A DNA stretch of 64,000 bases from Cristatella mucedo (taxonomy: Eukaryota > Bryozoa > Phylactolaemata > Cristatellidae): NCBI GenBank assembly GCA_009760855.2, contig WPIO01000014.1, positions 467,501 to 531,500 on the forward strand, written 5' to 3'. Positions 1 to 12,800 of this stretch are shown here, piece by piece. The notes beneath the pieces were generated by a model that worked only from the letters and a program-made list of their open reading frames with translations, did no database searches and was not told where the DNA came from. Numbering within the stretch: the first letter of the stretch is position 1; the number at the start of each line of letters is the position of its first letter. The position numbers and the translations under genes were made by a program.

Positions 1-993
1 TCTCTAGTACGAACCGTCAGGTCACCTCGGCGGCTGAATGTTGCCGTGGTGACAAGCTGCACGTGCTCCAGGTAACGAACGCAGCTATCGGCCGGCATAT
101 TCAAAGGCACAGCCCCACCTGCCCTTCGCCGTGGGCAGGCAGGCACATGCACCGTCCCGGAGAAGCCTCGGCCATTGAGTTTCCTAGCAACGTGACAAGA
201 AGGATATTGAAACAGCATTTGCCCTGAACAAACCCGAAAACGCCTGAGCCGCAAAGATTAACAACAGAGCGATGCAGCAGGGCAGCTGAGGCAGCACAGA
301 AGTTTGAGCAGCCAGCTAGGGCCAATGGGGGGGGGGGAGGTGGGGGAGTGACGGCTGGCCAAGCAGACAGCTCGGTAAAAAGAAAGGTCAGCTGATTTAA
401 CGGCCTCATTTATATAGCGGCTGAAGAGCCTTTAAGATTATCACACTGCTTGCACGGGCAATAAAGAATTGAACCCGTCAGGACTTGAACCTACGACCTG
501 TGTCGCGAGTTGCAAGCGCCGTAACCCTGGGCTAAGATCCGGGATTAAGCTGCCTTCCTTCTGTGCTAGCTGCTGGTGCACGAGATTTGCAGTGCAACAG
601 TTACGCAAGGCATGCCAAGTCAAAGCAAATAATATCAACGTGAGAGTCAACACAATTCGCAGCGCTCCCCGGGAATGAGTCAAAGTGCAGCATGCGGCCC
701 CTCGTCTGCTTCGATACAGTCAGGCATATCTTGGGGGTGGGTTGAGGGACACAGAGGGAATAGAGAGGGAAATAGAGCTCACAGAGGAAGGATCGGAAAG
801 CACAACAAAAAACGCGACTATCCTAGCCCTACGGTAGGTCCATTGCACTGACACGGCTGGCAGGCGAGCATGACACTACTTTGGTGCAGCCGGGCATCTT
901 CGACTAATTGCAGAACAGCCAGGCTCATTCATTTGTACAGTACGCCACATGACTCAGCAGCACAATGCATTATTACGCTCAGCTTTGTGTCAC
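1..993. other. Convertase intron or unread 3' part; G11 run
   Basis: I looked on the minus strand for the remaining P-domain motifs (RGDL.I.L.SP, W.F...H.W.E.P.G) and did not find them. The stretch contains an 11-base G run at 327-337 and one SINE-1 copy. No other gene is supported. Confidence 0.4.
386..545 (-). mobile_element. SINE-1 copy (tRNA-derived), diverged
   Basis: The minus strand has a pol III B-box-like GGTTCAAGTCC, then a CAATTCTTTATTGCC-type body and the family end GCCGTTAAATCAGCTGA. It is recognised by comparison with better copies at 11383, 17705, 50745 and 60650. Confidence 0.7.
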
Positions 994-1182
994 CAATCTG
1001 CAACCCAAGCTGCACGAGCACAGGCAGAGCAGTGCGACATGATTCGACCCCAATGAATACTGACACGTCCGGGCTTTGGACTGGTAGCTCCTGGACATAG
1101 CGAGCTGGAACCGTCGTCCAGTTAGCAGCCAGCTTCACTGCAGCAAAGGCATCGACAAGACCATATCCGTACAGATGGCTTA
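994..1182 (-). CDS. furin-like: Convertase exon 9: linker and start of P domain (residues 442-503)
   Basis: Acceptor GATTTCAG; the two bases TA complete Val441. It encodes [18 protein letters not shown] and [11 protein letters not shown], the invariant YGYGL-DA and NWTTV motifs at the catalytic/P-domain boundary. NWT is a glycosylation sequon. Beyond that the P-domain sequence is diverged. The 3' edge is placed at a GTGACA donor after LVQLGLQI by alignment. The frame stays open to about 930, so the edge is uncertain. Confidence 0.85.
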
Positions 1183-4100
1183 CTGAAATCAAGAGAGATA
1201 CTATGTAGCAATACTTAGAGAATTGAGCAGGCAACAGCTAACAGCAACGCTGAACAATACCAACTGAACGGGAGTTGCATTTGGAGGCACAACACGATGG
1301 TAGAGACACTTCATGTTTCACATCTGGCTGGGGCATGGTGCAAGTAGCCTCCAGGGCAGCCCAGTCCATAAGAAGGTAAGAGTGTTAACTTCGACTCAGG
1401 TTCGAAACACGAAAGTGGCATAATAATAATAATAATTCACTTGATAAAGCGCCCTCAGAGAACTTAATCTCTCTCTAGGCGCTTTACATTTGCTGTAAAG
1501 TGAACCCTTCCCTCTCCAGCATCAAGTTCCGGGCCATGCACGGGCAAAGAGACAGAACCGTATTTGCAAATGGTGCAGTATAAATCTGGTGCTAATGCAT
1601 GGTAATATGCAAAACTGATAGCATTCAATGCACTCACGCATACAGCATCCCACGACGTATGCAAGATCCTACATAGGCTAACAGACACACACCGATTCAC
1701 ATGTTGATGACCTAATATTTGAAAGCATTCACATTCTCGTGACGGCAGTGGTAGGAGAAGCTATCAGAATTTTTGATATAGTGAATGAGCTCTGCTATCT
1801 CTGGCAGCTGTCACCTGCACCACTAATAATCAGGCTCATGCACGTACTCCTTTCAGTTGACAATCGAAGCTAATAAGACCAGGTCTAGCAGTCACAGGCT
1901 GGTTGTGACTGACAAAATGGTGACAAAAGCAGGCACTAGCTTGGGAGATCAAGCTGATAGCAAGCAGTGCACTGCTGCCAGTACCAGCTGATCCGGCTGG
2001 ACCGAAGCACAATAACGATTTAAAAGGAGGTAGCACGAGCAACCACTACTGAATATTTCGCAAGCAGTATGAACAGTGGACAACCAACCCGATGCCACAT
2101 AGTTGTCTACATGGCTGAGAACCGGCACACGTCCAGAGAGGATTGCAAGGAAGGCAGCTTAGCAACAAGGCACACCCACCAACGAACATATCGGCACTCT
2201 TGTAGTGTCACACGACCACACTGGAAAAATAAGTACATGTACATTACACAATACTACGCTACATGGCAGTGTTTGATGCATCCAGCTAGCACCAACAACA
2301 CATAAATAAAACTTCAGTTGTAGCAGAAACAAAAGTGCCGGCTAGTCTCTGCAAATTGTAGGCCACCAATCAAATACCATTTGCACACGAGGCCACAAAA
2401 GGTACATTACATAGCGGTGGCTACTTCGGGCTACTACTAAGTTAATTTTGTCTAGTATCAGGTAACTATTAGTTTATAAAGTTAGTGCATTGCTTAAGAA
2501 AAATGTTGGATTTGGTCACGGAGTAAAATGTAAATTGCCACATCAACACTGCCATTACCCCGATGTAGCACAACCCATGTCAGGGAAGCCACTGTCTCAG
2601 CTAAGGCAGCCGACATAAATCGTCAGCATGCAACGCTAGCTATCACGTGAGAGATAAACCAGCTGTACGTAACCCAATTTCCCTAGGGAGTTTCTGCTTT
2701 TGCTAAACAGAGACCAGCATAGAGTGCAGACTCGTCTCATTAAAAGCATTCTCTTCACGATGCATTTGTATTGGCTAGTAGTTATGGGTGAAGCACAAAT
2801 TAATCGGCTTTCGCCTATTCATGACATCCCTACTGAGGTGGCAGCAATCTGTGGCCTAATTATGTGAGCGTTTACGATCAGCATTCAGGCCAACCTACGG
2901 GGACGGCAGTACTGCTAATGCTACTGCCCCCTTTTTTAATATTAACATTTCCATAGTAATGATCTTAAGGTACTTGCCATCACTGTTCCCATAGCATGAT
3001 GGTTGGTGTCACTACTTTATGACTAACTAAACAGGCAACGCAAAGAGCATAATCCTTAGAAGATGCCAAGCCCTTTGCAGAAAAATTAAAGGATGCATCC
3101 TTAGCAGACCAATATCAACCGAAAAAACGAACAAATACCCCAAAAAGCTTGGTGGATAGATAGGTACCGTAGCATGTATAGACTTAGCAAAAACTTCCAA
3201 TCGTCTTTAGCACTGAAAGTATGAGCCTATTGAAGCATTATATTAAACGTATTTGTATTCTCTTGACATCGGCATCGAAGTCAGGCCCTCTGCTTGCCGA
3301 GGGTGGCCATTGCAGAGGGCAGAAGCCACCGAGTCAAACTGATGGGCAGCTGTAAGCTTGCTGCACGGCAGTAGTAAGGAAATGTGAACACATATAGTTC
3401 ACACAGCATTGCACATACTGTGGGTAACCTGAAAGCCCATAAAAAAACACATTTAAGAGGCATAGGTCATGGATATTTCATTTGGTCGCCGTCTTGGTGA
3501 GGTCAACTAAAGTACTCGTGGCATCATTATGCTTTACGTGTGGTCTAACTATGCCGGTCAATGTCAACGACAAGCCAATGAATGAATGCTCACATATTGA
3601 AATTCAAAAGGAGGAGGCTTGGACAACTAGTGATGCACTTCTCATCGGCACAGCGTTGACATTCGTGCTCTCACCTTGCCGTCCGACTCCATTGGTTTGC
3701 CAATGGCCATCTTCAAGAGGTTTAGGATTTGACGTCATCAGCATAATATACTGAACATCCCTCCACGTCAGATTAGGGCTACATGATAAAGAGAGTCATC
3801 AAGAGTCAAGCACACACTAGTGGCACGTATCGGGCCTTCAGCCAACGATGCACAAGGGAGCACAAGCTTGCACTTATTTATCGAGCGGATATGTCTTTAA
3901 AGATACTTATACATACGAGTGTAAATTGACTAGCGGCAGCTATATTTTTGTCGAGCTCCAAACTTGGCGCAAAAATCAAGGTAGGCATGCTCAACCGAAC
4001 ATGCAAACGGCAAAGGAGAGTAACTTTTCAATGTTATGGTAACTCAAACCAAAGTGAACAGGCACTTCGTGACATCTATACATGAACAATCCAGTAAAAA

Positions 4101-6577
4101 TGAGAGTATTTAGCCCTAAAAAGTGCCCGGATTCAGACATAATATAAGAATAGAGCAAGATTTTGGATCAAAAACTGCCTTAGGGCTGGTGCAAAAGTGG
4201 GTGGAAATCTCGAAACATGAAGTCCTCGACATTGGCAAGGTTTTGAGACTAGTGTAACTTTCAGGCAACTGAATGCAGTACCTCTAGTGTCACATCTAAA
4301 ACATTAGCGTAAACGAACTGAAGAGGTTCCTCATTTTTCATTCGGTATGCATTTTCTGCCTTCTTAAATACAATGGATAAGGTTTAGGGTTTATGCTGCT
4401 TTATAGGTCTATACAGACACACACATGCACATAAACAAACATCAGATATTGAAAAACCATGCTTGACGTTTAGCAGTATTTATATAGGCAATGGCCGTAC
4501 TGTAAGGAGGTTACTACCTGCAGGAGTAAAGTAAAAGTGAAAGTCAGCTGATCTAGTAGCCTCAGCTACAGTAGGAGGAAATCCTTAGCAGCTATCACTC
4601 TTGCTGGCAATGAGCTATGAAGAATTGTCTGCTGCACGACTGGATTTCCCGACTTGGGCATGAAATGCAAGCAACTCACCCCTAGGCTAAGACATCGAAG
4701 TAGTGTGACATGCATTCTCTTTGTTCCACTTCATCTATGGGCTTTGTCGGTCGGCTTCCTTCCAGTCCCCTCCAACCTACTGAATCGACTATTCCCTTGC
4801 AAAACATATGTAAGCAAGGCACCAGCCAATCCGCTTTCCGATCTCTTTGCCAGACGCATGTAAAAATTGTTATTTTCTGGCAGCGAGAAATGCCGTAATG
4901 GTCACGGCTAAATTTAAGCAAAACTAGCTTAAATTTAAGCAAAGCCAACTTATTCTGAATAAAGGTGAGCACCGATTTATCAGTCTCCTGTGACCTCTAA
5001 CGCAAGTGCCAAATAAGGATACCAGCAACTCAGCCTTTGCAGACCACTGCAAGTCGTTGCAAACAAAAAGGATGGATATCGTCACATTGTTGATGGGTAT
5101 GAGAAATATAAGGACAACACACATAACTCTGCTGCTCTCAGCTGCCCTCTCCAAGTTGTCAGTATTTCAGTGTTTCCAATTTTGATTTCAAGTATATATT
5201 TAAATTGCAGTAATGTATCCTGCTTTGGACTAACAAATCCATCTTTCGAAGGTGTGAGGCAAGTTGACTAACTTGGCCGTCAATTTCTTGGTAAACACCT
5301 ACTACTTTTAGTAGCACGATAGCGTATCTTAGCGTGGCTAGTGCATGGCAGCAACCTGAATAGCGACAGTGAGTTAGGCTTACTTGGCTTCGAGCGCCAG
5401 GGCCACGACGGCAGCAGCAAGAGGAGCTGACGCTGATGTGCCGGTGTGACGCTTCGTACACTGCCCGTTGAGATCGGTGGTGACGATCTGGCGTTGGCCA
5501 CCATAGTTGCTGCCACTACTGTAAGTCGTACTGATCGTCGATGCACATTCTTCTAGGTACCACGGCCGCGTGTTCATTTCGCTGGTACTGCTCACTGACA
5601 ATGTGTAGATGCTGTTAGTGTAGCCGTCACAAGCACACGAATCACCTGACAGGCCTCCGTTGCCAGATGCCCACACGAAAATCGAGCCTTTGCCTCCACG
5701 TCCCTGAACAGAACAGCAGTTCTGCCACTGTGCAACATCCTTCTCTTACAAAGTGCAATGCAGCACAATCACTGGGCCACAATGACATATAAGTGGCTCC
5801 ATGTGAGACTAGATATAGTCATCAAGAGAACTGAGTCACGGTAGCAGCATCGGCATGAGCTCGGCCAGCTGGCGCCAGCTTGCAAATTGCTCGGCCAAAC
5901 ACTATGCTCAGCAGCAGCTAAGCTGTGCTACATTCTCTTCAACGAAAATTAAAGAAATCATTTCGAGATTGTAGCTAGCCAGCTTTACGACATCAGCCCA
6001 TCATCTGCAGCTCAGAAGTTAATATAAACACTTGCCGATTTCCGCGTATTAATAACGTACAGTACACAAAATCGATACTTCTGATGAGAAGATCAGTGAG
6101 AAAACGTTAACCCAGAGACATTGAACCCAAACCATTGCACACGAGTCGTTAATTAATGCGTGCAGCTATTTCCCTTCACTAAGTGTCTTCCTAAGTGTCT
6201 TGTCGCAAACACTGTTAAAAGAATGTAAGAAGGGTCATTGGGAAGAAATGAGCCAGCAGCATGTCACAAGTCGAACAGTGTTACATATTGATACATCCGT
6301 GGTGCTTGGATTGACGGACAGGTCACACATGCAGCACCACTAGAACACGTCCTCTACACTCGGCCAATGAGCTAAGCACAATCAGCCTAGCTACCACGTG
6401 TCTTTTCTTTTCCACATTATCTTCAGAGTTAAAGGAGGAAATAGAGAGAGTAAGGTCAAGTAGCGCCATGTAGCCACATAGGGTAATAACAATCCGGATA
6501 GAACCGGGGGCCTTCTTCTCCGTGCAAACCCTCCACATGTACAGGCGTGCGCATTTTATTAGCAGCACACAACGACA

Positions 6578-6637
<60 letters not shown>

Positions 6638-6724
6638 CAAGTGGCTTCACACCAGAACACACACACACACACACACACACCACACATGCACGCACACACA
6701 CACCTACAAGTGGCTTCACACCAG

Positions 6725-6823
<99 letters not shown>

Positions 6824-9800
6824 ATATTCACATACATATGCACACCCATAGTCAGGTGCAAATCAGAATAGACAGGAAAAGCAGGCGGCATGCATTGCTT
6901 GCCCACCTCTTCGACGCCATTAATGAAAGCCTCCTTAGCGAGAGGTCCTGGACCGTCGACGGTACGGCCGTTGTCGTCAGGTCCCCAGCTGGCCGAGTAC
7001 ACGTCGATGTGCTGCGCATTGAATCGCAGTGACTGTGCTTCCACAGCGTCCGTGACATCGCCGTCGAGCATGCGAACACCTGCAAAGGCAGGCAGGCAGG
7101 CAGTAAGAAGCTAGGCGCTGCCAATGATGCACGACATGCACTGCAGCGACAAGCAGCTGCAGTGCGTACCTCCAATCTTCGAACCAAAAGCCACCCCGAC
7201 TGAGCAGATGCCGTTATTTGCCACGGCAGACACCTCCCCGGCACAGCGAGTGCCGTGTCGGTTTTCATTCGTGTCGTCATATCTGGGCGTCGGATCTCCG
7301 TCCGTGCGCCCGTGAGTGCTGTTGTTGATGTCCGTGCTTGCGTCTGGATCCTGCCCCAAAAAGACAGTGAGGTCAATGCCACATCGAGCTCAATAATATA
7401 ACGAGTTGCGTGAACACAATGAACACACGCCAATAGCTCCGAGCAACGCTGCACCAAGCAACCGATTAAATATGACATGGGTGAGCGTGCAGGTGAGGAA
7501 GGCACACCATAGCGTTTGCATACCAAGAGCTGCAGGCAGACAAGCATCCTAGCATCTGTCCGGCCTAATGACAGGCAGGAATGTGAGAATAACTGCTCAT
7601 AAAATTGTCCCAACACTTCTAAGAGTGCAGCAGTTGGCCACGTGCAAGAAGAGCAAATGAAGCAGGGCTACCGCCTAGCCCAATCAGCAGACCAGAGGCA
7701 GTGTCCACAGGTAAGCCATTCACTAGCAAGCCATTGCAGACATCCACAGCAGTTCATTTGCTCGGTAGATCACACTGAGCTCTGCCAAGCAGCCTCATTA
7801 CTTGCTAGTAGACCAAGCATGTAAAATCACGATTTAAAGACATCGGTACACAAACAAGAGGGGTAAATGCTTGCACATGCAAAGAATTTGTAGCATGCTA
7901 TTTGCATCACTGCTGGTGAGAGGGCAGTGGAAGGTGTGCATATCTCCATCTGTCACTCTGCAATGCCACCGAGATTAAGCAGGTGTTACGCTAGCGTTTT
8001 TCTCAGCGTACTCAAGAGCCTCCTCAGCAGCTGTCGGTGCATACATAAAATAAGGTCTGCGTGAGTGCAACCTCACGACTTGCCACAAACAGGTTGCATG
8101 AAAACCCAAATTTATAGGTAGTGGATATGCTGCCTCCTGTGGCACACCTAGCTTGTTTGAAGACAAGTTTTGGATACTCCAGCGGGCGGCCACATGCGAT
8201 GTCCAGTCATGCAACTCGGTGTACAATGTGTGACCAGCTCCAGAGCCGACTGGTCGGTAAGGGAACTTTGCGGCAATATTCAGTAAGCCACACACGAACA
8301 TAGATAAGGTATTTGATAACCGGCCAAATCGACTCAAGCAGTTCGTCGATCGACCTATCCTATTAATGTGAATTACTGTAAATTTGAATAAGCTCGTAAG
8401 AGAGGGACACCAAAGTAGTCTGACACACGACTTGAGCACACTGGCTGAATTTCCGCATGCATAGTCAGAGGATGCACGAGGAGTATGGTGATCGATAAAT
8501 AGCAGACAGGACATAAGGAGGCTAAAGAACCTTGGTTGACCACCATTAATTGCCTGATCATCTGCCCGGCTTAAAGCAATCAGCCAGATTTACAATTCAC
8601 ACAAATAGGATGACACGATATCGAAGTCTTTCAGCACTCATTAATCCAAACACTCACAGATGGTCAATGCCAGAACTCTCGGGCAATCTTGTCGAATTAA
8701 TACAAACATACTCACACAGCACGTGTGAAGTGCCTAGAAGGAGACTTAGTCCCATGGGCACTACACAAATGTATTATTATTATTATTATTATTATTGTTG
8801 CTGTTGTTATTATCACTCAATACCCACAGTGGTTTGATGGGCACTATAGAGATGACAGTACAGCTGCTTGTCGTGATCATATGATTGCAGCGTACATGGC
8901 CTAAGCAGTGCACGAACAATCACAATCACTTATAATTTTGCCAATATCAACAGGATATATGTGGGCAATCACAATATCCCCCACAATGAGGCATGACAGC
9001 TATTCCATACTGCACTCCAACCATTCTGTTTTGCTTTGCCGTTATATGGTTTAGTAAGCCCGAATGAGAGTCTGAAAGAGAAGAAGATTCGCAGGTGCGA
9101 AAGAAACCAAGTGAGTGAAGATACATACTCACGAGTAATCCTACTACCACTAGCATGCTGACTTACTAAGCCTCAAAAACTTAAAAGGACGCCTGCTTTA
9201 GAAGCACTCTGGATGTGAAAATAGGCTGAGCACGTCAGGCGGCTGCAGCTGGAGTAAATGCCAAGTATTGATTATGCACGAATGTCACTAAAATCCTGCC
9301 AATAAGCCTCTATGCAGCATAGCGACAATTAGAAACGGCACCTCCAAACCATGGCACATCACATGGAGCTCATGCACAACACCAAAATGCTTCGATAAGG
9401 AGGACCATCAATGGAGCACTATAAGTTGCCACAGACAAGTATAGACAGCTGTGCCATTAATCTGCAAAGTTGAAAGCAATTGCAGGATATCAAAGAAGCC
9501 AAATCGGCAGGCCAATATTCCCAACGATGCAGAATCACAGCTCGATCTCCTTGGCAACGCCACACGTTTTACTGCTCACGTAATTCGCCCTGAGATCTGG
9601 GTGCTTCCACTCAAGACCATCATCAAGTATAGACACGACAGCACCTTTTCCAGAATATCCTTGCTCCCAAGCCGCATGCACGCGTAGGTCGTATCCACCA
9701 GTAGCACCCTCATTCTGCATGAAGATCAAAGTACAAAAGCACTTAAAAAAGTCCCAAGTACAAGCGAAACAAGCCGATGGACGTGACACTTACAGCATTA

Positions 9801-12800
9801 CCATGCACATAAAGAAGCATCTTGCTCAATTCTATTAGAGCTTGGTGATGAGAACACTAGCAAATAGTAATCCAAACTTAAATGCAATAGCAGCAGCTGG
9901 CAGCATCAAAATAAGATGCCAGCTGCATACAACATCAACACAGTTTATCACCAAGGGTACAGATGGGGCAAGTCAATAGCCCTGGTCACCACCAGCAGTC
10001 AGCAGGCTAGTGGGGATGTGGCTGGTACCAACAGGAGCTGCAGTAGCCCATGAGGGTCTCAAGACCAACAAGCGACTATGGCTTACTAGAAACCTCTCAC
10101 TGATGGTAGATCGAGATAACGTCGAGAAGAACAATTTATTTTCCAAGGCTAAACAACCTGCGCGCATCTGAAATCTTGCTCATTGCGAAGTGACAACTCG
10201 GAGCATATGTAAAGCACTGCAGTTTTGGCACGAGCTGCATGTCTAGAGGCCGAACCAAGGAGGATACTGACCAGGTACCAAGCTTCAGGTAAGCTCGGGT
10301 CGTTGAAGTGCAGGTCTCGCTTCACCCTTCTCTTGGCAACCTGCTGCTCGGCCCAGAGCACCTACAAACAAAAATATTAGGGACAATTGTAAAATCATCG
10401 CCTAAACGAACTGAAGGCATGAACTTGCCGTGGCGCACACCAGAGAAAGAGGAAATCCCACTCAATGAAATTCAAAAATTAGACCCTAAACTTTAACAGC
10501 TGCTAGGCATGTACCGAATATTACATTATTTGCAACAAGCAGCTACTGAAGCACGAATTACACGCAACCTCATATCAAAATCTAACAGCAAGGGTAATCT
10601 ACTGGTGCCACAGCGATCCACACACATTTTCATTTCCTTTGTTTTAAGCAATCTGCAGTAAGATGCAAGATCAACTGCACAGGCAGCATTAATGCTCCAG
10701 TGCCTTATCACGAAACACACTTTCCTGTTGCCTTAAAGACTACAGCTATTGCTAGCCATTCTCCTGCCCTTCATTGGCTGCATCACCCACTTGGACTTCC
10801 CAGTGGTAATGATAATAATAATAATAATAATGCGTTTGATATAACGATTTCAGAGAACTCAATCTCTTTCTAGGCACTTTACATTTGCTATAACGGAAGT
10901 GCGAATGAATGGTTAGTGGTAGCATACTCAATTAACAACATGAATAACATGGTTAGGGGTGACATGCACAGGGTCAGCATGCAAGTTCGGTTAGTGGTAG
11001 CATACACAGTATCAGCATGCATAAGCAAATAAGGGACGAATCACAGGGACCCACGAAATGCTGTTATACACAGGTGCGTTTTTAGTTTCTTTTTACATGT
11101 GGATAAGTCAGAAGATGGTAGAGACTAAGCAATGAGTACACTAGCCCAGTACCCCTAGCCAACAGAATGAATGGCCTCTGGGTGGATTGTATAAAACCTT
11201 CTTTCTACACAATCAACGAGGAGGCATGTATTGCATCGTCAGACCACAGGTGCCATCTAGGCCTGTAACCCTAAATAAAGATGCTAGGTCTATGCAATTA
11301 ATACAGAACAACAGTTTTTGGTACACCAACTACACAAACCCTGAAGAGGAAGTCTCAGTGCTATCGATTAGTGGTCGTAAATGAGCAGTGACGACACACT
11401 AGGTAAGGCGATTTCTTTCACGACCTCGGTCCCGAGGTCGTAGGTTCGATTCCTGCAGTGTGCGATTCTTTATCACCACTGGTGATGGTGATAGCCGTAA
11501 AGGCTCTCCTGTCGCTATACAAAAAAGAGGCTGTTTAATCAGGTAGGATTTATTTTATTTAAATGGAGGACCAGGCAAGGGTCCAATGTGAGTAGGGAAA
11601 TGGTCCCACAAACGAGCAAAGAAAACTTATAGAGAGCTCAGTGAGAGAGAAGACACGGAACGACAGATTGGCAAGCTTTCCTCTCAAGATTCCTCAAAGA
11701 TCAGTGGCTAGTTATGCTAACCTTTCTTGAAGTAAAGCGAAAATATGTTTGCTTTCTCATATTGTATTTTCATGGCACTATCAAGCTCAAAAAATTTCCA
11801 ACAGACATGATTCCTCCTGAGGCTAACACTTCCACCAGCTGTCAGATGAAGACAAAAACCATGCCTGCATTAGCCAAGTGCATTCAGCAGATTAGCACTA
11901 ATCACGGTGCTTATGCAATCTATCATAAGTTCATGCCTGCCATAATTTGGTACCCAATATAACATTCGAAGGGCACGACAGTATGCCTTGCCAAAATGAA
12001 GTAGCTACCTGCTGGTGATGACAAGTGAGGAGTTACAGCAAATCTCAGTGATTTTAATTCAATGACGGGTGCTGATCAAGGTCTACCTAGAAAGTAGCCG
12101 TTCACATTTTCTCTCAAGTAGGTAGCAATACTCTTCAGGAATCATGTCTGAGCCCACTGCCATTAGCCAAAAGGTAAGCTACTCTCACGTGCTGCTACAT
12201 AAATAGGACGGTTAAATCAGCTGCCTCTTAAAACTTTTTAGATGGTAAGACAAGGCCGAATGTCCTCGAAATATCTGGTGGGCTATCATAAGCATTATTC
12301 GTTCAGCAGCATGTTTCATCAAAGCTCACGCACATATTAGACTAGAGTCATAGTACAATACAGTGGATTGCTCATAACAGCAGCTTCTGCAGTGATGAGC
12401 AGGTTTTCGTATTCTGTCTAATCTAGCAACACGTGTTTATTGGATTTAAAATGGCTAAAGATTAAATAGTTTAACGCTCTCGAAGTGCAAGGAAATAATG
12501 GCTGAGATAAAAATCATGGAATGCAAGTGTTAAATGCCACACAAAAAGGGATCAAACTTAGATTGTGAATCGTGCAGCACACATGCGGCAAGATCCCCAA
12601 CTTGAGAGACTAGACTCACACCATTCAATGCTCTGTAAAGAAGCACTGTTCATATAAAGCTCAATCTTTTGGCAGGGCTATTCCCCTAACAGTCACTCTG
12701 CCCTATGATCAGGATAAGTAAACTAAGTTGCTCCACAAGCAGTAGGAAGGAGCACACTAACAAGACATCTGTATAGCACCCTAAGAGGACTAAATCTCTT

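Noticed and set aside
3482..3754. 90-codon plus-strand open frame
   Set aside because: It overlaps convertase exon 8 on the opposite strand, which has splice sites and conserved motifs; the plus frame has none.
5384..5703. Identity as PC2-type convertase
   Set aside because: PC2 carries Asp at the oxyanion position; here it is Asn (WASGNGG).
6634..6726. Short direct repeats as a CRISPR-like array
   Set aside because: Only two units, inside a microsatellite of a eukaryotic intron.
6456..7032. Long open frames of Thr-His or Cys-Val on both strands
   Set aside because: They are simply (CA)n read in each frame; only 6907-7079 on the minus strand is real coding sequence.
11430..11460. tRNA gene
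   Set aside because: A B box is present, but no full cloverleaf or acceptor stem; the sequence recurs as the SINE-1 head.
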